Made by a program: the position numbers and the translations under genes
The notes under the pieces: generated by a model
What the model was told of the DNA's origin: nothing
The model's input: the letters and a program-made list of their open reading frames with translations, nothing else
The model's database searches: none
Shown: positions 19,091 to 27,477 of the stretch, one piece after another
How the letters are laid out: every line of letters begins with the position of its first letter
Position numbering within the stretch: the first letter of the stretch is position 1
From: GCA-016699835 sp964543905
GTDB lineage: Bacteria; Planctomycetota; Phycisphaerae; Phycisphaerales; UBA1924
Assembly: GCA_964543905.1 (NCBI GenBank)
Contig: CAZIZO010000015.1
Span: forward strand, 1-64,000
DNA length: 64,000 nucleotides
Direction: 5' to 3'

Positions 19091-19315
19091 ATGCCCAAGC
19101 AGGATGACAAGTTCACATTCGAGGCGGAGGTGACCGAGGCACTCCCCAATGCGATGTTCCGCGTACGCTTGCCGAACGCGGAGAAGACCGAGGTTCTGGC
19201 GTATGTCTCGGGGAAGATGCGGGTGAACTCGATCCGGATTCTGCCGGGCGATCGAGTGACGGTGGAGATGAGCCCGTATGATCTTTCGAAGGCGAGGATC
19301 ACGTTCCGGCACTGA
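19091..19315 (+). CDS. infA: Translation initiation factor IF-1
   Basis: IF-1 binds the A site during initiation. The 74-residue product has the OB-fold signature: FEAEVTEALPNAMFRVRL, the VLAYVSGKMRVNSIRILPGD block in two parts, and the terminal YDLSKARITFRH. The size is standard. It lies between a terminator and the rpmJ promoter candidate, so it is probably transcribed on its own or with a local promoter in the 170-base gap before it. Confidence 0.97.
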   Translation: MPKQDDKFTFEAEVTEALPNAMFRVRLPNAEKTEVLAYVSGKMRVNSIRILPGDRVTVEMSPYDLSKARITFRH

Positions 19316-19351
19316 GCCCAAGCGGGGCAACTCGTCCGCCAAATCCGCGGC

Positions 19352-19380
19352 GTGACTTTGCAGAGCACGATGCCTAGAAT
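19352..19380 (+). promoter_or_regulatory. Candidate promoter before rpmJ
   Basis: GTGACT (19352-19357) and TAGAAT (19375-19380) are separated by 17 bases. The -10 is part of a TGCCTAGAAT box shared with the rplQ leader. A hairpin begins almost at once: CAACCC (19383-19388) pairs with GGGTTG (19404-19409), with an inner CCC/GGG. Confidence 0.5.
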
Positions 19381-19463
19381 CTCAACCCACCCGGTCTAGG
19401 GTAGGGTTGTACTTTGTTTGGATCGTGTGTTCTGGGCGGAGTTCCGCGCGTCGGAGGTGCATT

Positions 19464-19580
19464 GTGAAGGTGAAGGCGAGCGTCAAGCGAGTGTGCGGAG
19501 CGTGCCAGATCGTGCGTCGCAAGGGCAAGGTGCGGGTGATCTGCAAGAGCGATCCGAAGCACAAGCAGGTCCAGGGCTGA
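19464..19580 (+). CDS. rpmJ: 50S ribosomal protein L36
   Basis: This 38-residue gene begins with GTG after GGAGG. The product reads MKVKASVKRVCGACQIVRR and continues KGKVRVICKSDPKHKQVQG. It has the complete L36 zinc set: Cys11, Cys14, Cys27 and His33. It lies between infA and rpsM, the classic position. The zinc-binding form here contrasts with the zinc-free S14 at 14063. Confidence 0.95.
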   Translation: MKVKASVKRVCGACQIVRRKGKVRVICKSDPKHKQVQG

Positions 19581-19639
19581 TCGGGCGGACGTTGAAGGTC
19601 TATCCGGGCGTCGCCCGGTCTTTCCAGGAGTGGTGAACA

Positions 19640-20020
19640 GTGCCACGTGTTGCCGGTATCGATATTCCCGAGAAGAAGAAGATCCTGTTCGCGATGCAGT
19701 ACATCCACGGCATCGGGCCGAAGTTTGCGATGGACATTTTGACCGAGGCGGGGGTCAACATCGACCAGCGCGCGGGCGAGGTGGACGAGCAGAAGTTGGC
19801 GCAGATCAACGCGATCATCGACGCGAACTACCTCGTCGAGGGCGCCCTGCGCCGCAAGGTGCAGCAGGACATCCAGCGCCTCAAGGACATCAAGAGTTAC
19901 CGCGGCGACCGCCACCGCAAGGGCCTTCCGGTGCGTGGGCAGCGGACGCAGAGCAACGCCCGCACGCGCAAGGGCAAGAAGAAGACGGTCGCCGGCAAGA
20001 AGGGTGTGAAGGCGAAGTAA
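19640..20020 (+). CDS. rpsM: 30S ribosomal protein S13
   Basis: S13 contacts the P-site tRNA and L5 across the subunit interface. The GTG start follows AGGAGTGG closely. The 126-residue product has PRVAGIDIPEKKKI, IHGIGPKFAMDIL, and the SYRGDRHRKGLPVRGQRTQSNARTRKG region, which I cite in parts, with a basic tail. A pair of competing hairpins lies in the spacer after it. Confidence 0.97.
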   Translation: MPRVAGIDIPEKKKILFAMQYIHGIGPKFAMDILTEAGVNIDQRAGEVDEQKLAQINAIIDANYLVEGALRRKVQQDIQRLKDIKSYRGDRHRKGLPVRGQRTQSNARTRKGKKKTVAGKKGVKAK

Positions 20021-20030
20021 GTGATCGGAG

Positions 20031-20104
20031 CACCGCGACTCGCGACTCGCGGTGCGAACCAAAGGACACGAACGGTGGGCCGCGAGTCACGAGTCGCGGC
20101 CCAC
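20031..20104 (+). repeat. Paired palindromes in the rpsM-rpsK spacer
   Basis: Two short palindromes lie side by side. The first pairs 20031-20038 with 20047-20054; the second pairs 20075-20085 with 20094-20104 (11 bp, 8-base loop). The two are also inverted copies of each other: 20033-20052 can pair with 20080-20099 with one mismatch. The RNA could therefore form two small hairpins or one long one. Each arm is also a heptad tandem (CGCGACT or CGCGAGT). Position in the alpha operon suggests possible regulation, but that is inference. Confidence 0.7.
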
Positions 20105-20150
20105 ACACTGCGGGTACGACCCATCGGTCGGATGAGCCGCGGAGGGACCT

Positions 20151-20525
20151 ATGGCGAAGAAGGGCAAGATTCGGAAGAACATCGTTCGGGGCATCGCGCA
20201 CATCAAGGCGACGCAGAACAACACGATCGTGACGATCACCGACATGAACGGCGAGACGATCTGCTGGGATTCGGCCGGGACGATGGGGTTCAAGGGCGCC
20301 CGCAAGAGCACGCCGTTCGCCGCGACGCGAGCGGGCGAGACCTCGGGCGGGAAGGCTCGCAAGTTCGGGATGTCCGAGGTCGAGGTTCGGATCACGGGCG
20401 CGGGCGCGGGACGCGAATCGGCGGTGAACGGGCTGACGGCGGCGGGCCTGCGGGTGACGGCGATGGAAGACCACACCCCGGTGCCGCACAACGGGTGTCG
20501 TCCGGCGAAGCGTCGTCGCGTGTGA
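20151..20525 (+). CDS. rpsK: 30S ribosomal protein S11
   Basis: S11 is on the platform of the small subunit. The 124-residue product has the core IAHIKATQNNTIVTITDMNG in two landmarks, STPFAATRAGE, VRITGAGAGRESAV, and the terminal DHTPVPHNGCRPAKRRRV. The sequence is standard. rpsD, which normally follows, is absent; rpoA comes next after 199 bases. Confidence 0.97.
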   Translation: MAKKGKIRKNIVRGIAHIKATQNNTIVTITDMNGETICWDSAGTMGFKGARKSTPFAATRAGETSGGKARKFGMSEVEVRITGAGAGRESAVNGLTAAGLRVTAMEDHTPVPHNGCRPAKRRRV

Positions 20526-20724
20526 TCGATCGTTGAACGTGGTGCACGGGCTTGCCGCTCGTGCCCCGCTTTGATTCATCGCGGGCGGCATGTCCGCGAT
20601 GCACAGAAGTGTGCCTGTGCCAGTAGGGCCCCTCGTCGCCGTGGCGAGGGATGCTCCTGGAGGCGCGGGCCGGTTGGTTGGTTGGATCGAAGGGCGTCGC
20701 GGCCGCCCGACATGGAAGAGCACG

Positions 20725-21750
20725 ATGTCAACTCGCTTTCGCTGGCGTGGGCTGGAACTTCCTTCGCGCGTCGTTCCGGACGGGAAGTTCAAGAGCAGCG
20801 TGTACGGGCGGTTCACGATCGAACCGTTCGAGCGCGGGTTCGGGACGACGGTGGGCAACTCCCTGCGTCGCGTCCTGCTGTCGAGCCTGGAAGGCGCGTC
20901 GGTGACGGCGGTCAAGATCAAGGGCGCGGAGCACGAGTTCACGAGCCTCCCCGGCGTGATGGAGGACGTGACGGACATCGTGCTGAACGTCAAGAACCTG
21001 ATCGTGCACCTCGAGGGAGATGAGCCCAAGACGATGCACCTGGCGGCGCAGGGTCCGGGAGAGATCACGGCGGACATGATCCAGGCCGACACGGCGATCA
21101 CGATCCTGAACAAGGACCTCGTGCTCGCGACGCTGACGGACAATCGCAAACTGGAGATGGAACTGCGGGTGGCCAAGGGCCGCGGGTATGTCCCGGCGAG
21201 CGAGTACAAGGACGAGAACGACGAGCAGGAGGTTGGGTTGATCCCGGTGGACGCGATCTACTCGCCGGTGCAGCGTGTGAAGTACAAGGTCGAAGAGACG
21301 CGTGTCGGACAGAAGACGAACTACGACAAGTTGGTGATGGAGATCTGGACGAATGGGACGGTGTCGCCCGAGATGGCGCTCGTGGAGGCCGCCAAGATCC
21401 TTCGCAAGCACCTGAATCCGTTCGTGCAGTACTTCGATTTCGGGACGGAGCGCGTGAGCGAAGAGGCCGCCGCCGCGGCGGGAGTGGATGAGGACCTCAT
21501 CCGCAAACTCAACATGCCGATCGGGGACTTGGAACTCTCCGTCCGCGCGAGCAACTGCCTGGAATCGGCCCGCATCGAGACGGTGGGGCAGTTGGTCTCC
21601 CAGACGGACGCCGACCTGCTGAAGTTGCGGTCGTTCGGACGAACGAGCCTCCGCGAGGTCAAGAGGAAGTTGCAGGACATCGGGTTGGACCTGGGGATGC
21701 CCATGCCCGAGGGGTATCAGGTCGAGAAGCCCCAGATCACCGTCGGCTAA
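20725..21750 (+). CDS. rpoA: RNA polymerase alpha subunit
   Basis: Alpha nucleates RNA polymerase assembly and contacts activators and UP elements. The ATG at 20725 gives 341 residues beginning MSTRFRWRGLELP. The N-terminal domain includes RFTIEPFERGFGTTVGNSLRR in pieces, then a linker rich in Ala and Glu. The C-terminal domain has LELSVRASNCLESARIETVG and LLKLRSFGRTSLREVK landmarks. The frame is open further upstream, but those residues are not conserved in the family. Confidence 0.96.
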   Translation: MSTRFRWRGLELPSRVVPDGKFKSSVYGRFTIEPFERGFGTTVGNSLRRVLLSSLEGASVTAVKIKGAEHEFTSLPGVMEDVTDIVLNVKNLIVHLEGDEPKTMHLAAQGPGEITADMIQADTAITILNKDLVLATLTDNRKLEMELRVAKGRGYVPASEYKDENDEQEVGLIPVDAIYSPVQRVKYKVEETRVGQKTNYDKLVMEIWTNGTVSPEMALVEAAKILRKHLNPFVQYFDFGTERVSEEAAAAAGVDEDLIRKLNMPIGDLELSVRASNCLESARIETVGQLVSQTDADLLKLRSFGRTSLREVKRKLQDIGLDLGMPMPEGYQVEKPQITVG

Positions 21751-21796
21751 GACGGGCGGTATGGGCGTCCGCGTCGAAGCCCGGGCGAGCCGTCCC

Positions 21797-21845
21797 TCGA
21801 ACTCGTCCGGGCAAGTGCCTAGAATCAAGGCCCGGCTCTTCCGGG
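21797..21845 (+). promoter_or_regulatory. Candidate promoter and leader hairpin before rplQ
   Basis: A TGCCTAGAAT box (21816-21825) has TCGAAC 17 bases upstream of its TAGAAT as a weak -35. Six bases after it, CCCGG (21831-21835) pairs with CCGGG (21841-21845), then TTTGTTC. The same box-then-hairpin layout precedes rpmJ. Confidence 0.4.
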
Positions 21846-21878
21846 TTTGTTCGTCGAATCGAGATCGGAGTTTGGATC

Positions 21879-22499
21879 ATGCGTCACCGCAAGGCTGGTT
21901 ACAAGTTGGGTCGGACGTCCACGCACCGCGCGTCCACGCTGCGGAACCTGGCGACCGGGCTCTTTGAGCACGGGCAGATCACGACGACGATCCCGCGGGC
22001 GAAGGCCGTGCAGCCCTTGGTCGAAAAGATCATTACGCTGGCCAAGCGAGGCGATCTGCACGCTCGGCGTAATGTGATCTCGAAACTGGGCGGCAATCGT
22101 CGGGGCTTTGAATGGCTGTATCTGCCCAAGAAGGCCACCGAAGCCGAGCAGAAGCACGTCGAGAAGTTGGCGGACTTTGCCAAGGGATTCTTCGATCTTC
22201 CGGACGGGAAGAAGGTGGAGCGCAACCGGTACGGCGAACTCCGCAAGAGCCCCTCGGTCGTGAAGCACATCTTCGAGAACGTCGCGCCTCGATTCCGAGA
22301 CCGGGCGGGGGGCTACACCCGGATCGTGAAACTCGGGCGTGCTCGCCTGGGCGATGGTGGCGAACTCTGCGTGCTCCAACTCGTCGGGAACGAGGAAGGG
22401 CCGGAGATCGGTGGGAAGCCGAGCACGCGTCGTCGGCAGGCGGACCGCCGCACGGCGTTTGCTGCGAAACTGAAGAAGGAAGCGCCGGCGAAGGGGTGA
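21879..22499 (+). CDS. rplQ: 50S ribosomal protein L17 with large insertion
   Basis: L17 is a tunnel-exit-side protein, usually 120-130 residues. Here it has 206. The start MRHRKAGYKLGRTSTHR and the C-terminal core VAPRFRDRAGGYTRI are canonical. Between about residues 70 and 123 lies an insertion containing GFEWLYLPKKATEAEQK and FDLPDGKKVERNRYG, and there is a Lys/Arg-rich tail. The gene ends the supercluster, 27 bases before an intrinsic terminator. Confidence 0.95.
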   Translation: MRHRKAGYKLGRTSTHRASTLRNLATGLFEHGQITTTIPRAKAVQPLVEKIITLAKRGDLHARRNVISKLGGNRRGFEWLYLPKKATEAEQKHVEKLADFAKGFFDLPDGKKVERNRYGELRKSPSVVKHIFENVAPRFRDRAGGYTRIVKLGRARLGDGGELCVLQLVGNEEGPEIGGKPSTRRRQADRRTAFAAKLKKEAPAKG

Positions 22500-22526
22500 G
22501 GTTGGTCATCAACTGAACGTGGACTC

Positions 22527-22550
22527 ACGCCCGTGCAGACGGGCGTTTTT
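22527..22550 (+). terminator. Intrinsic terminator after rplQ
   Basis: ACGCCCGT (22527-22534) pairs perfectly with ACGGGCGT (22539-22546) around GCAG, followed by TTTTT. It closes the alpha operon. Confidence 0.85.
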
Positions 22551-22648
22551 CATTCTCGGGCGTCGAAATTCCCGACGAACCAAGAATCCCGGCGCATCTG
22601 ACATTCGTATTACGGATGGGTTCCGACAGTCCTACCCCAGGGATTCAA

Positions 22649-22678
22649 TTGGACCGAGGGTGGGAGGGCCGGTACCCT
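22649..22678 (+). promoter_or_regulatory. Candidate promoter of the Cys-rich lipoprotein gene
   Basis: TTGGAC (22649-22654) and TACCCT (22673-22678) are 18 bases apart, about 80 bases upstream of the lipoprotein ATG and after the rplQ terminator. The match is moderate. Confidence 0.4.
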
Positions 22679-22760
22679 ACGTTTCAAGTTGGCATCCCGT
22701 CGAAGGCGGGCGATGCGATTTTCTGGTCACCTTGCCCGAGAGGGCGCAAAGGAGCACGAC

Positions 22761-23066
22761 ATGAAGAAGGCTTTGATCGGTGGGTTGTTGGTCGCGGGTC
22801 TCATCGGCCTCGCGGGCTGCCAGAGCAACAAGAGCAGCGCGAACATGGGTGCGGTGGGCGAGAAATCCTGCAGCACCAAGACCGAATGTTGCCAAAAGAA
22901 GGACGCGAGCGGGAACATGGGCGCCGTGAGCACCAAGTCCGAGTGCTGCAGCAAGAAGGCCGCCACCGGCAACATGGGCGCGGTGAGCGAGAAGAGCGAG
23001 TGCTCCTCGAAGGCTTCGACCTGCTCGACCAAGACGACCTGCACGACCGACAAGAAGGTCAACTAA
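22761..23066 (+). CDS. Cys-rich repeat lipoprotein
   Basis: The ATG at 22761 follows AAAGGAGC. The 101-residue product opens with a signal peptide and lipobox ending LAGC at Cys20, so it is probably a lipoprotein. The mature part carries three imperfect repeats starting NMGAV at residues 28, 52 and 71, each followed by a Lys/Ser/Glu stretch with Cys residues (ECC at 42-44 and 61-63, single Cys later). About nine Cys follow the lipid-anchor Cys. Metal or thiol binding is a guess from composition. It stands alone between a terminator on each side. Confidence 0.8.
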   Translation: MKKALIGGLLVAGLIGLAGCQSNKSSANMGAVGEKSCSTKTECCQKKDASGNMGAVSTKSECCSKKAATGNMGAVSEKSECSSKASTCSTKTTCTTDKKVN

Positions 23067-23092
23067 CGCCTTTGAACAATGTGATCGAAGCA

Positions 23093-23121
23093 CGCCCATC
23101 GCGAGCGCGGTGGGCGTCTTT
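23093..23121 (+). terminator. Intrinsic terminator after the Cys-rich lipoprotein
   Basis: CGCCCATCGCG (23093-23103) pairs with CGCGGTGGGCG (23106-23116) with one G-U pair and a tight loop, followed by TCTTTGCTTT. Confidence 0.7.
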
Positions 23122-23188
23122 GCTTTGGCTTCGGAGGGACGACGTCGAGGTTGACGGCGCGGTATGCTCATGGGTGGGTGGTAGGGGA

Positions 23189-23782
23189 ATGGACGTGACC
23201 AACGCACCACAGAACAAGCCGGACGATGTGACGCGCGTTCTTCGACGAGCGGCGGCGGGCGATCGAAGCGCGACGAACGAACTCTTCCCCGTGGTGTACG
23301 AGGAGTTGAGGCAGATCGCGGCGCGATTCCTTGGGAGCGAGCGAGCGGGGCACACGTTGCAACCGACGGCGCTGGTGAACGAGGCGTATCTGCGACTGAT
23401 CGGGCCGAACGAGAGCGGATGGGAGAGCCGGGCCCACTTCTTCGGAGCGGCGGCGCAGGCGATCCGTCGCATACTGGTGGACCACGCCCGCACCAAGCAG
23501 GCGGCGAAGCGAGGGGGGCACCTGGAGCGCGAGAGTCTCGCGTTGGATTCGATCGCGGGCGAGGTCGAGAACGTGGACATGGTGGCGCTCGACGAGGCGA
23601 TGGAGAAACTCGCGAGGTTGGACGCGCAGAAGGCGAAGGTGGTGGAGTTGCGGTTCTTTGGCGGGTTGACGGGCGAGGAGACGGCGACGGCGCTGGGCGT
23701 CTCGGCGAGCACGGTGGCGCGGGATTGGCAGTTTGCGCGCGTGTGGCTGAAGCGCGAGTTGGAAGGGAAGGGTGAGGGCTGA
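23189..23782 (+). CDS. ECF sigma factor, TIGR02999-like
   Basis: The 197-residue product has the sigma-70 region 2 and 4 layout of the planctomycete-rich ECF family described as TIGR02999. Landmarks are DRSATNELFPVVYEELRQIAARFL in parts, the HTLQPTALVNEAYLRL signature, FFGAAAQAIRRILVDHAR, and a region 4 with VELRFFGGLTGEETATALG. No anti-sigma gene is adjacent. Its stop overlaps the start of a Ser/Thr kinase gene (TGATG), so kinase and sigma factor are translationally coupled. Regulation through phosphorylation is the accepted idea for similar pairs, but it is not shown here. Confidence 0.93.
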   Translation: MDVTNAPQNKPDDVTRVLRRAAAGDRSATNELFPVVYEELRQIAARFLGSERAGHTLQPTALVNEAYLRLIGPNESGWESRAHFFGAAAQAIRRILVDHARTKQAAKRGGHLERESLALDSIAGEVENVDMVALDEAMEKLARLDAQKAKVVELRFFGGLTGEETATALGVSASTVARDWQFARVWLKRELEGKGEG

Positions 23783-26205
23783 TGCCCGTGGACTTCCGGC
23801 GTGTGGAGGAGGTCTATTTCGCGGTCGCGGGGCGTCCGGCGGGGGAGCGGGCCGCGATGATGGAGGCGCTGTGCGGGGCGGATGTCGAGTTGCGGCGTGA
23901 GGTGGAGTCCTTGCTGCGTCACGAGGACGGCGCGGGAACGTTCCTCGCAACGCCGGCGCTCGCGGATGGTTTGGCGACGAAGGCGCTCGGGGAACTGGCC
24001 CCCTCGGCCGATCGGGACGATCTGATCGGGCAGCGCGTCGGGAAGTATCGGGTGGAGGCGAGGATCGCCTCCGGGGGCATGGGCACGGTGTACCTGGCGG
24101 TGCGCGCGGACGACCAGTTTGAGCAGCAGGTGGCGCTCAAGGTGGTCAAGCGCGGGATGGACACGGAGGAAATTCTGGCGCGATTCAAGGCGGAGCGGCA
24201 GACGCTGGCGCAGTTGAGCCACGAGAACATCGCGAGGGTGATGGATGGTGGGATGACGGGGGATGGGCGTCCGTATTTGGTGATGGAGTACGTGAAGGGG
24301 GAGGCGATCGATGACTATTGCCGACGGAAGGGGTTGAACATCGACGAGCGGTTGCGGTTGTTTCGGCAGGTGTGCGAGGGGGTCCGGTACGCGCACCAGA
24401 ATCTGGTGGTCCACCGAGATCTGAAACCCGGGAACATCCTGGTGACGGAAGAGGGCGTGCCGAAGTTGCTGGACTTTGGCATCGCGAAGGTGCTGACACG
24501 GACACGAGGTCCGGATGTGACGGCGGCGACGGAGCGCCGGCTGACACCGGAGTATGCGAGCCCGGAGCAGATTTCGGGGGCGATGGTGACGACGAGCAGC
24601 GACGTGTACTCGCTGGGCGTGATCCTCTACGAGTTGCTGGCGGGGCGTCGCCCGTTCGAGTTTGGCGGGGCGAACGCCACGCGGATCGAGCACGTGGTGC
24701 TGCATGCGGAGGTGGAGAGGCCGAGCACGGCGGTGTTGCGTGGACCGGGCGGAGGAGACTCGAGAGGGGGAGCGCTTCGGATCGCGAAGCAACTCAGGGG
24801 CGATCTGGACACGATCGTCCTGGCGGCGATGCACAAGGACCCGGGCAGGCGATACTCGTCGGTCGAAGCACTTTCGGCGGACATTGATCGGTTCTTCAAG
24901 GGCCTCCCGATCTCGGCACAGAAAGACACGCTGGGGTATCGGGTGCGGAAGTTCGTGCGGCGGAATACGGCGGGCGTGGTGTTCGCGGGGACGGCGCTCG
25001 TGCTGATGGGCGGGGGCGTCGGCGGGATCGTGTGGCAGTCGCGGATCGCGGCGCGGGAGCGGGATCAGGCGCTGGAGGCACGGGACGCGGCGGAGGAAAA
25101 TGCGGAATCGATGCAGGACGCGTGGGCGGCCTTCGATCCGGAGCGTGGGGGAAAGGAACTGCGGTTCGAGGATGTCATCCGTCGGCTGGAGTTGCGTGTG
25201 GAGACGGAGATGCGGGATCGGCCGCTGGTGCAGGCGAACGGGCTTTCGGCGCTCGGGCACGTCTACATGAATCTGGGCGATGCGGCGAAAGCGGAGGAGT
25301 ACTTCCAGCGGTCGTATGACCTTCGGCGGGCGAGGCTGCCGGAGGGGCACCACGACCTCGGGGAGAGCAAGTTGGAGCAGGCGGAGTTGGCCTTCTCGAA
25401 GCGAGAGTTGGAGCGTGCGGAACCGCTGGCGCGGGAGGCGTTGGCGATCTTCCGGGCGCAGGCGAGGCCGAGGAGCGTGGACACGAGCGAGGCGCTGAAC
25501 GATCTGGGGACGATCTTGCGGGCGTTGGGGAGGCTGGAGGAGGCGGAGGCGGCGCACCGGGAGGCGATGAGCATCCGTGAGGACGTGGCGGGTCGGGAGA
25601 GCCGGCTGTATGCGGAGAGCCTGAACAACCTGGCGAACGTGATGAGGTCGAAGGGGGACGCGGCGCGAGCGGTGGAGTATGCGACGGAAGCGCTGGAGAT
25701 CCGGCGTCGTGTCCTGGGGGAGGAAGCGCCGATGGTGCTGCAATCCATGCAGAACCTGGCGGTGCTGATGGATGAGGCGGGACGGTATGAGGAGTCGAAG
25801 GCGCTGTTCGAGCAGGTGATCGAGCGGGAGCCGAACAAGTTTGGGGAGGAGAATCCGTCGCATGGGACGACGCTGCGGAACTATGGGGCGATGCTGATGC
25901 GGAAGGGGGACCTGGGGGATGCGGAGCGGAGGTTGCGGCGGGCGGATGCGATCCATCGGGCGGGGTGGAAGGAGACGGACCCCAGGCGGTGGGCCACGAC
26001 GGCGCTGCTGGGGCGATGCCTCGTGATGCAGGGGCGCTGGGCGGAGGGGGAGGCGCTGCTGCGCGAAGCGGTGCCGAGGTTGGCGAAGGGGACGAATCGA
26101 GAGAAGCAGGAGGAAGCGTCGGCGCGAGCGGCGTGGGGCGCGGCGCTGCGTGTGTTGGGGCGCGAAGGCGAGGCGGACCGGGTGGAGCGAGGCATGAACG
26201 AATAG
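23782..26205 (+). CDS. Ser/Thr protein kinase with TPR domain
   Basis: The 807-residue product has a PknB-type kinase domain. Its glycine loop ASGGMG lies at 96-101, the catalytic Lys at 120, HRD at 211-213, DFG at 231-233, and an SPE motif near 260. A single membrane span follows at about 397-416, then a long TPR region (about 460-800) with repeats such as LNNLANVMRSKGD. The kinase is intracellular if the span has normal topology, with the TPR part outside. The ATG overlaps the ECF sigma stop by one base, a common kinase-sigma pairing in planctomycetes. Confidence 0.93.
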   Translation: MPVDFRRVEEVYFAVAGRPAGERAAMMEALCGADVELRREVESLLRHEDGAGTFLATPALADGLATKALGELAPSADRDDLIGQRVGKYRVEARIASGGMGTVYLAVRADDQFEQQVALKVVKRGMDTEEILARFKAERQTLAQLSHENIARVMDGGMTGDGRPYLVMEYVKGEAIDDYCRRKGLNIDERLRLFRQVCEGVRYAHQNLVVHRDLKPGNILVTEEGVPKLLDFGIAKVLTRTRGPDVTAATERRLTPEYASPEQISGAMVTTSSDVYSLGVILYELLAGRRPFEFGGANATRIEHVVLHAEVERPSTAVLRGPGGGDSRGGALRIAKQLRGDLDTIVLAAMHKDPGRRYSSVEALSADIDRFFKGLPISAQKDTLGYRVRKFVRRNTAGVVFAGTALVLMGGGVGGIVWQSRIAARERDQALEARDAAEENAESMQDAWAAFDPERGGKELRFEDVIRRLELRVETEMRDRPLVQANGLSALGHVYMNLGDAAKAEEYFQRSYDLRRARLPEGHHDLGESKLEQAELAFSKRELERAEPLAREALAIFRAQARPRSVDTSEALNDLGTILRALGRLEEAEAAHREAMSIREDVAGRESRLYAESLNNLANVMRSKGDAARAVEYATEALEIRRRVLGEEAPMVLQSMQNLAVLMDEAGRYEESKALFEQVIEREPNKFGEENPSHGTTLRNYGAMLMRKGDLGDAERRLRRADAIHRAGWKETDPRRWATTALLGRCLVMQGRWAEGEALLREAVPRLAKGTNREKQEEASARAAWGAALRVLGREGEADRVERGMNE

Positions 26206-26281
26206 TCCGAGTGCGCTGGTGTGAGGGGGCGGCGCGTGCAACAATGATGCGGGGGGGAGCCAAGGAATGGAAGGACGCGCC

Positions 26282-27199
26282 ATGCTCAATCTGAGGAACA
26301 TCGTGGTGGGATTGGATTACTCGGCGCACGCACGGGCGGCGCTCGCGCAAGCGAAGCGGTTGGCGACCAAAACGGGCGCCACGGTGCATGCGATCCACGT
26401 GGTGGAGTCGCTCGCGATGTCGGACATGGGTGAGGCAATCAACAAGACGCTGGAGCAGATCAGCGAGCACTTTGTGGGCGTCGCGAGGAACTATGTGGCG
26501 AAGGCGGCCAAGGAGGTGGGGTTCGGCGATGGCGAGTTGCGAGTGCATGTGGAGGTCGGGGCGCCGCTGCCGGCGATCAATCGGCTGGTCGAACAGGTAA
26601 AGGCGGACCTGCTCGTGGTCGGACGTACGGGGAGCACGTCGCAGGCGCGAGGCATCGGAGGTCTGGCGTTCAAGTGCGTGCGGGCCACGCCGACGCGGGT
26701 GCTGGTGCTTCACGGCGAAGAGAAGGGGGCATTCCATCGCGTGGTGGCGGCGACGGACTTCTCGGAGTTTGCGGGGGAAGCGTTGCGAGAGGCCGTAGGG
26801 CTGGCGAAGGTGGAGGGCGCGGAGTTGCATGTGGTGCACGTGCGGAAGCCGGAGTTGGCGGTGCCGTTGGGGGATCCGCTGCTCACGCCCCCGGTGTGGC
26901 TGGGAGATCAGAAGGAACTAGACGCGGCGGCGGACCGGATGGCGAGGCGGAAGGTGGAGGCGGCGGTGGTGCCGTTCGAGGCAGCGATATCGGGGTTGAA
27001 GGTGATCCGAGCGGTGACGACGCACGCGAGCGCCGGGCTGGGGTTGCTGGAGTATGCCGAGGGCGTGAAGGCGGACGTGATCGTCATGGGCACGCTCGGG
27101 CGTTCGGGTTTGAAGAAGTTGCTGCTGGGAAGCACGGCGGAGCGCGTGGTTCGGGAGGGCGGTTGCGCGGTTCTGGCGATCAAGCCGACGGGCGGTTGA
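26282..27199 (+). CDS. Tandem universal stress protein
   Basis: The 305-residue product contains two UspA domains in tandem. The first begins NIVVGLDYS and ends with a degenerate nucleotide loop (VVGRTGSTSQ). The second begins RVVAATDFSEF and carries the canonical ATP-binding pattern VMGTLGRSGL...GSTAERV. Tandem Usp proteins bind ATP and accumulate under stress. The ATG at 26282 is preferred to one five codons earlier because AAGGA is properly spaced. The gene stands alone after the kinase gene. Confidence 0.9.
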   Translation: MLNLRNIVVGLDYSAHARAALAQAKRLATKTGATVHAIHVVESLAMSDMGEAINKTLEQISEHFVGVARNYVAKAAKEVGFGDGELRVHVEVGAPLPAINRLVEQVKADLLVVGRTGSTSQARGIGGLAFKCVRATPTRVLVLHGEEKGAFHRVVAATDFSEFAGEALREAVGLAKVEGAELHVVHVRKPELAVPLGDPLLTPPVWLGDQKELDAAADRMARRKVEAAVVPFEAAISGLKVIRAVTTHASAGLGLLEYAEGVKADVIVMGTLGRSGLKKLLLGSTAERVVREGGCAVLAIKPTGG

Positions 27200-27477
27200 A
27201 CGGCCGAGCGGTTGATTGGGGAAGCGAGGGGGCGAGTTCTCGCACGTTGGCAGTTGGGGCAAGTTGGCGAGACTTGGCAAGCAGATCAACTATCGGAAGT
27301 GCGTTGCGAAAAATGCAGTTCCGATGAGTCGAATTACGCGCAAAATTCCGGCATTTTGCTGGCAATTGCTGAAACATGATGCATGTTTATGTGGAGTCCG
27401 CCCGGCGGCTCGGGGTGCGCCCATGGTTGGCGTGCCTGTTCGGTTGCGCGAAGAATGATCTACGTAGGAGAAGAGTT

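Noticed and set aside
23059..26301. A 1080-residue minus-strand open frame
   Set aside because: It lies opposite a kinase-TPR gene with full motifs; the antisense product is Arg/Pro/His-rich and has no domain. High GC produces such mirror frames.
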